A stretch of DNA of 6,802 nt, taken from contig JAJZFF010000058.1 of NCBI GenBank assembly GCA_021805485.1, positions 1-6,802 on the forward strand, read 5' to 3'. Source of the stretch: Pseudomonadota bacterium (lineage in GTDB: Bacteria > Pseudomonadota > Alphaproteobacteria > Acetobacterales > Acetobacteraceae). Each line of letters opens with the position of its first letter. Position 1 is the stretch's first letter. Shown here in pieces: positions 1-6,190 of the stretch. A program made the position numbers and the translations under genes. The notes beneath the pieces are model-generated. The model did no database searches and had not been told where the DNA came from. It was given only the letters and a program-made list of their open reading frames with translations.

Positions 1-26
1 AGATGGCGTCTCGCCGACCCGCTCAT
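1..26 (-). CDS. Possible start of a gene downstream of gltX (runs off the window)
   Basis: An ATG at 26-24 on the minus strand opens a frame (MSGSARRH...) that leaves the window after eight codons. Too little is present to identify it. In many alphaproteobacteria the gene after gltX is gltA (citrate synthase), but nothing in these residues proves that. The start is reached through an ATGA overlap with the stop of a small 18-codon frame that itself overlaps the gltX stop, so it could be read by translational coupling in the gltX transcript. No good Shine-Dalgarno sits at the right distance: a strong GGAGG at 59-55 is 28 bases too far upstream. It could also be a chance frame in GC-rich DNA. 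Confidence 0.3.
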
Positions 27-79
27 GCTGCGCCGCCGCCCACCTGCACCGTTTCCTCCCCTGCCGCCTCCGCCTTCAT
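23..79 (-). CDS. Possible 18-codon leader frame coupled to gltX
   Basis: ATG at 79-77 overlaps the gltX stop TGA (78-76) as ATGA. The frame reads [18 protein letters not shown] and stops at 25-23, where the stop again forms ATGA with the next ATG (26-24). Inside it, GGAGG (59-55) stands 5 bases before a GTG at 49, which would give an even shorter eight-codon version ending at the same stop. No function is recognised. It may be only a spacer that ribosomes cross between gltX and the next gene, or a chance frame. Confidence 0.2.
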   Translation of the reverse strand: MKAEAAGEETVQVGGGAA

Positions 80-1473
80 GCCGCCACCGCCAGGATCCGG
101 GCAAGCGATTCGTCGCGCCCGAGCGCGGCCAGCGTGGCGTCGATGCCCGGGCTGGTGGTGGAACCGGTCAGCGCCGCGCGCAGCGGCTGGGCCACCTGGC
201 CGAGCTTGCGCCCGGTGCTCTCGGCGAACTGGCGCAGCGTGGCATCGAGGGCGGTGGCGACGAACTCGCTGGCGGCGAGATGCGGGGCCAGCGCGCCGAG
301 CATCGCGCGCGCCTCCGGGGTCAGCAGCGCAGCGGCTTTGGGGTCCAGCGGCAGCGGTGTCTTGCGTGCCAGAAACGCCGCATTATCAGCCAGATCAACA
401 AATGTCTTCGCTCGATCTTTCAGCCCTGGCATGAGCGCCGCGATGCGCGCCCGCGCCGCCGAGTCGAGGCTGAGATCGTCGCGCCCGGCCAGCCGCTCCA
501 CCACCTCGGCGGTGAGACGCTGATCCTCGGCGCGACGGAGCCAGACACCGTTGAGATGGGTCAGCTTGGCGTAGTCCATGCGCGAGGCGGCACGGCCGAC
601 GCCGTCGAGATCGAACAGCCTGATCGCCTCCTCGCGGCTGATCACTTCCTCGTCGCCATGGCCCCAGCCGAGCCGCAGCAGGTAGTTGCACACCGCCTCC
701 GGCAGGAAGCCCTGGGTGCGGAACTCGAGCACGCTGACGGCGCCGTGGCGCTTGGAGAGCTTGGCGCCGTCGGCGCCATGGATCAGCGGGATATGGGCGA
801 AATGCGGCGGCTCCCAGCCCATCGCCTGATAGATCTGCACCTGGCGGAACGTGTTGGTGAGGTGGTCGTCGCCGCGGATGACATGGGTGATACCCATGTC
901 GTGATCGTCGACGACGACGGCGTGGAGATAGGTCGGCGTGCCATCGCTGCGCAGCAGAATGAGATCGTCGAGCTCGCTGTTGGCGACCCGTACTTCACCC
1001 TGGACGAGATCCCGGACCACGGTCTCGCCCTCGCGCGGCGCCTTGAGCCGGATCGCCGGCATGACGCCGGGGGGCGCCTCGGCCGGATCGCGGTCGCGCC
1101 AGCGCCCGTCATAGCGTGGCGGGCGACCTTCGGCGATGGCGCGCTCGCGCATCGCCTGCAGCTCCTCGGCCGTGCAGTAGCAGGGATAGGCGTGGCCGGC
1201 GGCGAGCATCGCTTGCGCCGCCTCGGCGTGGCGGGCGGCGCGGGTGGACTGGTAGAGCGGTGGCGCGTCCGGGATCAGCCCGAGCCAGGCCAACCCGTCC
1301 AGGATGACGCGGGTGGCTTCCTCCGTGCTGCGGGCGCGGTCGGTGTCCTCGATGCGCAGATGGTATTCGCCGCCATGGTGGCGGGCGTAGAGAAAATTGA
1401 ACAACGCGGTGCGCGCGCCGCCGATATGCAGCATGCCGGTCGGGCTCGGCGCGAAGCGGGTGCGGACGGTCAT
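76..1473 (-). CDS. gltX: Glutamyl-tRNA synthetase
   Basis: Class I aminoacyl-tRNA synthetase of the cytoplasm that joins glutamate to tRNA(Glu) using ATP. The 465-residue product has the usual bacterial GluRS length. The Rossmann catalytic domain carries the [20 protein letters not shown] block with the HIGH-type motif HIGG at residues 16-19, then RIEDTDRAR near 40-48. The [12 protein letters not shown] substrate-binding segment is at 197-208 and the KMSKS-type loop KLSKRHG at 238-244. The helical anticodon-binding domain fills roughly 310-465. Cys98 and Cys100 of the zinc site known in E. coli GluRS are present, but positions 125 and 127 (Cys and His in E. coli) are Trp and Asp in YDGRWRD, so zinc is probably not bound. 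ATG at 1473 begins the conserved [13 protein letters not shown] start and has only a weak upstream AGG. Alphaproteobacteria often make Gln-tRNA(Gln) through a misacylating GluRS plus GatCAB; tRNA specificity cannot be told here. Identity is near certain. Confidence 0.97.
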   Translation of the reverse strand: MTVRTRFAPSPTGMLHIGGARTALFNFLYARHHGGEYHLRIEDTDRARSTEEATRVILDGLAWLGLIPDAPPLYQSTRAARHAEAAQAMLAAGHAYPCYCTAEELQAMRERAIAEGRPPRYDGRWRDRDPAEAPPGVMPAIRLKAPREGETVVRDLVQGEVRVANSELDDLILLRSDGTPTYLHAVVVDDHDMGITHVIRGDDHLTNTFRQVQIYQAMGWEPPHFAHIPLIHGADGAKLSKRHGAVSVLEFRTQGFLPEAVCNYLLRLGWGHGDEEVISREEAIRLFDLDGVGRAASRMDYAKLTHLNGVWLRRAEDQRLTAEVVERLAGRDDLSLDSAARARIAALMPGLKDRAKTFVDLADNAAFLARKTPLPLDPKAAALLTPEARAMLGALAPHLAASEFVATALDATLRQFAESTGRKLGQVAQPLRAALTGSTTSPGIDATLAALGRDESLARILAVAA

Positions 1474-1547
1474 CAGCGACGCCTGTTCCTGTGACGGAGC
1501 GGCGTTCTACGGCCCTGATCCGCCCATCCGCAAGCGAATTCCCGGGA

Positions 1548-1553
1548 TACTAG
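1548..1553 (-). promoter_or_regulatory. Weak candidate -10 element for gltX
   Basis: On the minus strand TAGTAT (4 of 6 matches to TATAAT) lies about 75 bases upstream of the gltX start, in the only AT-richer stretch of the 157-bp gap. No convincing -35 hexamer is found 16-18 bases upstream, so this is only a candidate. The gltX promoter must lie in this gap unless gltX is read through from the metallopeptidase gene upstream. Confidence 0.2.
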
Positions 1554-1580
1554 CTCTTTGTTTTCAGTGGTCTGCTCATC

Positions 1581-1604
1581 CCTGAAATGCAAGCCTATTT
1601 CAGG
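1581..1604. repeat. Perfect 8-bp inverted repeat between the metallopeptidase gene and gltX
   Basis: CCTGAAAT (1581-1588) and ATTTCAGG (1597-1604) are exact reverse complements around an 8-base loop. The element starts 27 bases beyond the metallopeptidase stop and lies about 110 bases before gltX. No T-run follows it on either strand, so it is not a standard intrinsic terminator. A third TTTCAG occurs at 1562-1567, and CAGTG (1565-1569) and CACTG (1612-1616) form a looser outer pair. It could be an operator for gltX or an RNA 3'-end stem for the upstream gene. Confidence 0.45.
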
Positions 1605-1630
1605 CGCAGGACACTGGACCGACTCGCCGC

Positions 1631-2977
1631 TCAGTGCATCCGGCTCACCATGCCGAGCGGCGACATCATGGTGTCGGTGTCCTGCACATGCAGCATCGCC
1701 GTCTGCGGCATCATCGCCACGCCATGCGCCAGCCCCTCGCCGCTGGCCTGCATCGGGACCAAACTGAGCTGCACTTCGCCCTTGCCCATCGGTACCGCGG
1801 ACCAGCGGCCGCTGACCGCGCTCGATGTGCCGCCGGCGCCGCCGGTCATTCGGTAGGACCCATCCATGGCCAGCTCGGCGGTCATCGTCCCGGCCGCGGT
1901 CTGCACGCGCCAGAAGCCGCGCAGGAAGCGCGCCAGCGTCTCGCCGCCCTTGTTGGGATCGTCCAAACCGGAATCGTCCGCGCGGGCCGAGACCGTGGCG
2001 ACCATGGCGGGGGCGTGGCGGCGGAAGACCTTATAAATTTGCCCCATCAGCTCGTGGCACATGGTCACCGAGCCGTCCTTGGTATCGTAAAAGGCATTGA
2101 TGACACCGCAGTCCCGGAAGATGATCTTGGTGTCGCGCGGCAGCACTTCGAGGTTGGAGATGGTGGCGGCAATCGCCTCGAAGCCGCCGCCGCGCTGGAG
2201 CATCGCCGAAAGCCGGGCGGCGAGCGGGTCGGCGGCCGGACGCCACTCGACGCTGACGCGCCCGCCCGGTGTATTCGCGGGCAGGTCGCCGGGGAAATCG
2301 GGATCGGCGTTGCGGCGGCGGTGCGGGCGCAGCAGCGCCGCCCAGGCGGCATGCCGGTGGCGCTCGTCGGTGACACAGCGTTCGCGGCGCCGCGGCGGGA
2401 TGTTGCCGACCTCCATGACCCCGGCAAAGCTCTGCGGATACGCGCCGTAGAGATCGCAGACGAACAGGCCGAAGCGGCGCAGGTCGGGCGAGTGCTCGTC
2501 GTACCAGGGCGAGGGATCGTGCCGTGCCTCCTCGTCCTCGGCGAGGTAGAGCCAGAGGCGCGCGGCGGCGAGCGCCATCGGTGTCAGATGCATGGGATCC
2601 GGACGGATGGTGTCGATGAAGCTCATCGCCGCGAACTCGTCGGCGACATCCTCGTCCGGACCGGTGACCGGCAGGTTCAGCTCGCCGACCATGAAATGGC
2701 CGAACTCGTGGGCGAAGATGCCAACCATTGCGCTGACCGCATCGACCAACACCGGATCGGCCAGCGCCGCGTCGCCCGCCATCATCGCGCTGGCGTGGCT
2801 CGTCTGCATCGCCGGACGGGCGTTGCTGGACTGAACCGCCGGGACGGCGTTGCTGGACTGCGCCGCCGGAACGGCGCTGGTGGGCGAGGCCGCGCCGCCC
2901 TCCTCCGCCTGTGCGGGGACGAGCGCCAACGCTGCCAGCGCCGAGAAGACTACCGTCAGCCGCGTCATCAGCCGCAT
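1631..2977 (-). CDS. Secreted putative zinc metallopeptidase, DUF4344 type with swapped halves
   Basis: Predicted exported protein of 448 residues. I chose ATG 2977 because GGAGG (2987-2983) stands 5 bases before it and because it places a signal peptide at the N-terminus: MRLMTR, a hydrophobic core, then AQA at 22-24 as a likely cleavage site. The frame stays open to an ATG at 3061, but that would bury the signal peptide behind 28 unremarkable residues. Three 9-residue repeats (AVPAAQSSN, AVPAVQSSN, ARPAMQTSH; residues 35-61) form a linker. HEFGH at 90-94 is an HExxH zinc motif, followed by LPVTGPDEDVADEFA (about 102-116), the acidic block typical of DUF4344. A WYDEHSPD...RRF...C..YG segment follows (about 158-182). 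The segment LPRD...CG..NAFYD...CHEL (279-310) resembles what normally precedes HExxH in this family. A C-terminal part, about 347-410, looks like a small beta-sandwich (FLRGFWRVQ...DGSYRM...SGRW). The substrate is unknown and proteolysis is inferred only. The gene stands alone, divergent from comEC. Confidence 0.82.
   Translation of the reverse strand: MRLMTRLTVVFSALAALALVPAQAEEGGAASPTSAVPAAQSSNAVPAVQSSNARPAMQTSHASAMMAGDAALADPVLVDAVSAMVGIFAHEFGHFMVGELNLPVTGPDEDVADEFAAMSFIDTIRPDPMHLTPMALAAARLWLYLAEDEEARHDPSPWYDEHSPDLRRFGLFVCDLYGAYPQSFAGVMEVGNIPPRRRERCVTDERHRHAAWAALLRPHRRRNADPDFPGDLPANTPGGRVSVEWRPAADPLAARLSAMLQRGGGFEAIAATISNLEVLPRDTKIIFRDCGVINAFYDTKDGSVTMCHELMGQIYKVFRRHAPAMVATVSARADDSGLDDPNKGGETLARFLRGFWRVQTAAGTMTAELAMDGSYRMTGGAGGTSSAVSGRWSAVPMGKGEVQLSLVPMQASGEGLAHGVAMMPQTAMLHVQDTDTMMSPLGMVSRMH
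2795..2875 (-). repeat. Three 27-bp tandem repeats encoding the metallopeptidase linker
   Basis: Units at 2849-2875, 2822-2848 and 2795-2821 encode AVPAAQSSN, AVPAVQSSN and ARPAMQTSH. The first two are nearly identical in DNA (they share GTTGCTGGACTG on the plus strand) and the third is diverged. The unit is a multiple of three, so gain or loss of a copy keeps the reading frame. It lies between the signal peptide and the metal-binding half, where a flexible Ala/Pro/Ser/Gln spacer would be tolerated. Confidence 0.8.
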
Positions 2978-2982
2978 CGCCG

Positions 2983-2987
2983 CCTCC
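2983..2987 (-). promoter_or_regulatory. Shine-Dalgarno GGAGG that fixes the metallopeptidase start
   Basis: GGAGG on the minus strand is followed by 5 bases and then ATG at 2977. It lies too close to the ATG at 2989 (it is inside that codon's reading) and too far from the ATG at 2968, so it supports 2977 as the start. This agrees with the position of the signal peptide. Confidence 0.7.
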
Positions 2988-3021
2988 ATGTCTGCCGCAG
3001 CTATACGAATGAACCCACCGC

Positions 3022-3044
3022 GCGGATACACCGATGCGGATACA
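3022..3044. repeat. Direct repeat GCGGATACA in the divergent control region
   Basis: GCGGATACA occurs exactly at 3022-3030 and 3036-3044, a 14-bp period, in the 170-bp region between the divergent starts of the metallopeptidase gene (2977) and comEC (3148). On the minus strand the copies read TGTATCCGC and lie about 45-67 bases upstream of the metallopeptidase ATG, just upstream of a TATAGC that could serve as its -10. They may be a pair of regulator half-sites. No recognised regulator has this motif to my knowledge. Confidence 0.4.
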
Positions 3045-3147
3045 GAGCTCGGCCGGCCCATGGCAGTCGTCGCCTGCGCGCGCCCTCTGGCGCGGCCCCG
3101 GCGCGACGCGTTACTGTGCGGTCGGACTGCAACCAGAGGTTGGCCCA

Positions 3148-5364
3148 GTGAGGGGTATCGCGCTCGCTCTCCCGGCCGGCGAGGACACGCGCGCGGGTGA
3201 GCGCGCGCTGGCGCTTTGGCACGCGCTGCTCGCCGCCGAGCGCGGCCGCTTCGCGCTCTGGCTGCCGGTGTTCATGGGCGCTGGCGACGCCCTCTACTTC
3301 ACGCTGCGCGCCGAGCCGCCGGGCTGGCTCGGCGCGGCCGCCTTCGCCGCCGCCTTCGCCGCCTGGCTGCTGCTCGGCGCGCGGCCGATCGCGCGCGCAG
3401 GAGCTGCCGCGGTCGCCGCCGCCGCGCTCGGCTTCGCGGCCGCAGAACTCGCCGCCGCCCGCGCCCCTGCCCTGCCAGACCTGCCGACCCACGCCGTCAC
3501 GCTCACCGGCACGGTGGTCGCCGTCGAGCCGCTGCCCGCCGGCCGGCGCGTCACGATCGGGGGCGCGCAACTCACTGAGGGCGCGCCGGCGCTTGCGCGC
3601 AGCCTGCGCATTCGGCTGCGGACCGAGGACGAGACGGCGCTGGCCACCGGCGACCGGTTGCGGCTGCGTGCCATGGTTCGCCCGCCCCCGCCGCCCGCCT
3701 ATCCCGGCGCCTGGGACCTGCAGCGGGATGCCTATTTCGGCCGCATCGGCGGCTACGGCTATGCGCTCGGGCCGGCCGAGCGGCTCAGCAGCGGCGGGAC
3801 GGAGGGCTGGGCGGCGCGGGTGCAGGCGCTGCGCGAGGCGATCGCCGCGCGCGTCGGCGCCGTGCTGCCGAACGCGCGCGGGTCCATCGCGACCACGCTG
3901 CTGACCGGCTTCACCGCCGGCATCGCCCCGGCGGACCGCGCCGCCTTCCGCGATTCCGGCCTCGCCCACCTGCTGGCCATCGCCGGCCTGCATATCGGCA
4001 TCGTCATGGGCTTGCTGATGGGCGCCGCCCGGCTGGCGCTGGCGGCCTGGGAACATGCCGCGCTGCGCTGGCCGACCAAGCCGATCGCGGCGCTCGTGGC
4101 GTTGGCCGGCGGCGGTTTCTACATGGTGCTCACCGGCATGCACGTGCCGATCCTGCGCAGCTTCGCCATGGCCTCCCTGTTCACCCTGGCGCTGCTGGCC
4201 GGGCGCCGCGCGGTCTCGCTGCGCGGGCTCGCGCTGGCGATGGCGACCGTGCTCCTGCTGGAGCCGGCCGAGATCACCGGCGTCAGCTTCCAGATGAGCT
4301 TTTCTGCCGTGCTGGCGCTGATCGCCGGCTATGAGCGCATGCGCCCGGCGCTCATCCGCCTGCACGGCAACGGCCATCCTGGGCGGCGGTTCCTGCTGCA
4401 TCTCGCCGGGCTGGCGCTGACCAGCCTGCTCGCCGGCAGTGCCTCGGCGCCCTTCGCCGCCTATCATTTCGGCCAGATCCAGCTCTATTTCATCATCGCC
4501 AACATGATCGCCGTGCCGCTCACAGCGCTGTGGGTGATGCCGGCGGGAATGGTGGCGCTGGCGCTGATGCCGTTCGGACTCGAACGGCTGGCGCTGGTGC
4601 CGATGGGCTGGGGCGTGGAGGCGGTGCTGTTCGTCGCCAGGACCGTGTCCGCCTTGCCGGTCGCGACCCTGAAAGTGCCGCATCTGCCGCTGACGGGGCT
4701 CTGCCTGCTGGCGCTGGGCATGGCTTGGCTCGGGCTCTGGCGCAGCCGGCTCCGCCTGGTCGGGGTGCCGCTGATCCTGGCCGGGCTCGCCACGCCGCTG
4801 CTGGTCCGCCCGCCGGACATCCTCGTCTCGGCCGACGCACGGCTGATCGCGCTGCGCGCGCCCGGCGCGGTCTATGTCGCCGCGGCGCCCGGCGCGGCGC
4901 GGTTCACGCTGGAGAGCTTCGAACAGTTCTGGGCCGCCGGGCGGGCGCGCCCGATCAGCGTCGGCGCCAGCGAGGCACCGGACGCGATCCGCTGCACGGC
5001 CGAATACTGCCTGCTCCGCGCCCGCCCGGGCGGGCCGGCGGCGCTGCTCGTCACCGGCGAAGGCCAGGTGACAGGCTGCGATGAGGCGATGGTGATGCTC
5101 TCGGCCGAGCGCGCCCGCGGCCGGTGTCTCGATCCTCCACCCTGGCCGCGGCTGATCGACCGCATCACCGTCTGGCGCCAGGGCGCGCAGGCGATCTGGC
5201 TCGACCCGGCCGGACTGCGCGTGCTCACGGACCGCGCCTGGCGCGGCACCCGTCCCTGGGTTCCGCCGGAGCCCGTGTGGCGCCGTCGCGCCTATCCGCC
5301 GCGCCGGCCCTTCGGCGCCGTCAGTAGCGACGCAGCAGCGCCACCAGCCGCCCCTGCACCTTGA
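3148..5364 (+). CDS. comEC: ComEC/Rec2 family DNA-uptake channel
   Basis: Polytopic inner-membrane protein; ComEC homologues carry single-stranded DNA across the cytoplasmic membrane during natural transformation. I prefer GTG 3148 (738 residues) because AGAGG (3135-3139) precedes it by 8 bases and the family-like [11 protein letters not shown] segment follows soon after. An ATG at 3034 is in frame but lacks a clear ribosome site and adds 38 Arg/Gly/Pro-rich residues. An N-terminal hydrophobic part with two membrane segments and a DUF4131/OB-like periplasmic domain spans about 30-205. The Competence domain spans about 247-522, with [31 protein letters not shown] near its start, then [10 protein letters not shown] and [15 protein letters not shown]. 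After the last membrane segment (near 530-552) a soluble domain of about 185 residues remains. It has no HxHxDH, so it is not an active metallo-beta-lactamase-type nuclease; instead it carries four cysteines (615, 621, 644, 660). Its 3' end overlaps lexA by 44 bp, tail to tail. Identity is firm; competence of the host is not shown. Confidence 0.93.
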   Translation: MRGIALALPAGEDTRAGERALALWHALLAAERGRFALWLPVFMGAGDALYFTLRAEPPGWLGAAAFAAAFAAWLLLGARPIARAGAAAVAAAALGFAAAELAAARAPALPDLPTHAVTLTGTVVAVEPLPAGRRVTIGGAQLTEGAPALARSLRIRLRTEDETALATGDRLRLRAMVRPPPPPAYPGAWDLQRDAYFGRIGGYGYALGPAERLSSGGTEGWAARVQALREAIAARVGAVLPNARGSIATTLLTGFTAGIAPADRAAFRDSGLAHLLAIAGLHIGIVMGLLMGAARLALAAWEHAALRWPTKPIAALVALAGGGFYMVLTGMHVPILRSFAMASLFTLALLAGRRAVSLRGLALAMATVLLLEPAEITGVSFQMSFSAVLALIAGYERMRPALIRLHGNGHPGRRFLLHLAGLALTSLLAGSASAPFAAYHFGQIQLYFIIANMIAVPLTALWVMPAGMVALALMPFGLERLALVPMGWGVEAVLFVARTVSALPVATLKVPHLPLTGLCLLALGMAWLGLWRSRLRLVGVPLILAGLATPLLVRPPDILVSADARLIALRAPGAVYVAAAPGAARFTLESFEQFWAAGRARPISVGASEAPDAIRCTAEYCLLRARPGGPAALLVTGEGQVTGCDEAMVMLSAERARGRCLDPPPWPRLIDRITVWRQGAQAIWLDPAGLRVLTDRAWRGTRPWVPPEPVWRRRAYPPRRPFGAVSSDAAAPPAAPAP

Positions 5365-6052
5365 CCCGCTCGGCCGGAAGGATGCGGGTCTCGTAGCGCG
5401 CATTCGCCGGTTCCAGCGCCACCGAATTGCCGCGCCGGCGCAGGCGCTTCAGCGTCACCTCGGCCTCGTCCACCAGCGCCACCACGACCTGGCCGTTCTC
5501 CGCCGTCTCGCCCTTGCGGATGATGACCGTATCGCCGTCCAGGATGCCGGCCTCCTCCATCGAATCGCCGGCCACCTGCAGCGCGTAGTGCTCGCCGCCG
5601 CCGAGCATGGCGAGCGGCACCTCGATCTGCGCCCCCGATTCCCGCAGCGCCTCGATCGGCAGGCCGGCCGCGATGCGGCCATAGAGCGGCAACTGCACCG
5701 CCGGCGCCTCGTTCGCTGCCCGCACGCCGGCGAGCCGCGGCGAGAAATCACCACGGATCACATTGGCGCTGAACCCCTGCGCCGCCTGCTGACCGGCACG
5801 CGGCTCGGCCGCCGCCTCACTCGCGCGCACCACGGCGTCATCGGGCAGCCGCACCACTTCCAACGCTCGGGCGCGGTGGTGGCGCCGCTGCAGAAAGCCG
5901 CGCTCCTCGAGCGCGGAGATCAACCGATGGATGCCGGACTTGGACTTCAGCCGCAGCGCCGATTTCATCTCCTCGAAACTCGGCGAGAATCCGGTGGATT
6001 TCAGGTAGCCGTCGATGAACATCAGCAGCTCGTGCTGCTTGCGCGTGAGCAT
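5321..6052 (-). CDS. lexA: LexA repressor
   Basis: SOS-response repressor of 243 residues. It binds operators of DNA-damage genes as a dimer and cuts itself when RecA filaments form on single-stranded DNA. An N-terminal winged helix-turn-helix (1-65) starts with [13 protein letters not shown] and contains the recognition region [20 protein letters not shown] linker, longer than in E. coli, spans about 70-117. The S24 peptidase fold follows, with the Ala129-Gly130 cleavage bond in GRIAAGLP, nucleophile Ser164 in GDSM and general base Lys202 in TLKR, so self-cleavage should work. ATG 6052 matches the family start, with AAGGG about 9 bases upstream; an in-frame ATG at 6088 would add 12 residues not seen in the family. 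Autoregulation is indicated by a GTTC-N7-GTTC box over its promoter. The reading frame ends inside the 3' end of comEC on the opposite strand. Confidence 0.97.
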   Translation of the reverse strand: MLTRKQHELLMFIDGYLKSTGFSPSFEEMKSALRLKSKSGIHRLISALEERGFLQRRHHRARALEVVRLPDDAVVRASEAAAEPRAGQQAAQGFSANVIRGDFSPRLAGVRAANEAPAVQLPLYGRIAAGLPIEALRESGAQIEVPLAMLGGGEHYALQVAGDSMEEAGILDGDTVIIRKGETAENGQVVVALVDEAEVTLKRLRRRGNSVALEPANARYETRILPAERVKVQGRLVALLRRY

Positions 6053-6084
6053 GGCGGAGCCCTTTCCCGACCGCGGCACGGCTG

Positions 6085-6094
6085 CCAAATTTGG
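6085..6094. other. 10-bp perfect palindrome in the lexA leader
   Basis: CCAAATTTGG lies about 33 bases upstream of the lexA ATG, downstream of the predicted transcription start, and abuts the degenerate second LexA-like box. The flanking GCTGC (6081-6085) and GCAGC (6101-6105) could also pair to form a weak stem in the leader RNA. No specific function is recognised. Confidence 0.3.
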
Positions 6095-6108
6095 AACAAA
6101 GCAGCAAC
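6094..6108. promoter_or_regulatory. Degenerate second LexA-like box
   Basis: GAAC-N7-CAAC matches the alphaproteobacterial direct-repeat operator (GAAC-N7-GAAC) at seven of eight fixed positions. It sits just downstream of the predicted lexA transcription start, 8 bases from the perfect box. It could be a weaker second operator, but a 7-of-8 match may arise by chance. Confidence 0.35.
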
Positions 6109-6116
6109 CGACGGCT

Positions 6117-6131
6117 GTTCTATATTGGTTC
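6117..6131. promoter_or_regulatory. SOS box (LexA operator) of lexA
   Basis: GTTC (6117-6120), seven bases TATATTG, GTTC (6128-6131): an exact match to the direct-repeat LexA operator known in alphaproteobacteria. It covers the predicted lexA -10 element, so bound LexA would block RNA polymerase, giving the usual autoregulation. It lies about 65 bases before the lexA start codon. Confidence 0.85.
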
Positions 6132-6146
6132 GCCCCGGCCCGTCAA
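6119..6146 (-). promoter_or_regulatory. Predicted sigma-70 type promoter of lexA
   Basis: On the minus strand the -35 TTGACG (6146-6141) matches five of six consensus positions. A 16-base spacer leads to TATAGA (6124-6119), a four-of-six -10. The predicted transcription start is near 6112, giving a leader of about 60 bases. The overlap with the SOS box supports the assignment. Confidence 0.7.
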
Positions 6147-6168
6147 GCCTACGGCGTCGCCAGGCCTG

Positions 6169-6190
6169 AAAAATCAGCGCGCTACGCGCG
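6169..6190 (-). terminator. Likely intrinsic terminator downstream of moeA
   Basis: On the minus strand CGCGC-GTA-GCGCG (6190-6178) forms a short all-GC stem with a three-base loop, followed by CTGA and five T (6173-6169). It would end the transcript from moeA and its upstream genes about 60-75 bases after the moeA stop and before the lexA promoter. The stem is only 5 bp and the T-run starts four bases late, so efficiency is uncertain. The hairpin is also the last unit of the adjoining repeat array. Confidence 0.5.

Noticed and set aside
25..1494. A 489-codon open frame on the plus strand opposite gltX
   Set aside because: It is the mirror of gltX in very GC-rich DNA; its composition is Arg/Gly/Ala-rich, no domain is recognised, and the minus strand encodes an unmistakable GluRS.
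1581..1604. The inverted repeat as an intrinsic terminator of the metallopeptidase gene
   Set aside because: No run of T follows the stem on the minus strand, and the stem is only half GC.
2049..2060. CHELMG in the second half of the metallopeptidase as a second HExxH zinc motif
   Set aside because: The second histidine is missing (HELMG); it matches the C.EL segment that normally stands in the non-catalytic half of DUF4344.
2977..3061. Longer N-terminus of the metallopeptidase from ATG 3061
   Set aside because: It would bury a good signal peptide 28 residues inside the protein, and the only strong Shine-Dalgarno sits 5 bases before ATG 2977.
1634..3151. A 505-codon open frame on the plus strand opposite the metallopeptidase gene
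   Set aside because: The product is His/Arg-rich and low in hydrophobic residues, typical of an antisense shadow. The minus strand has a signal peptide, a ribosome site and a zinc motif.
3001..5403. An 800-codon open frame on the minus strand opposite comEC
   Set aside because: The translation is full of Gly, Arg, Gln and His with no domain, while the plus strand gives a clear multi-pass ComEC. The long frame results from high GC at third positions.
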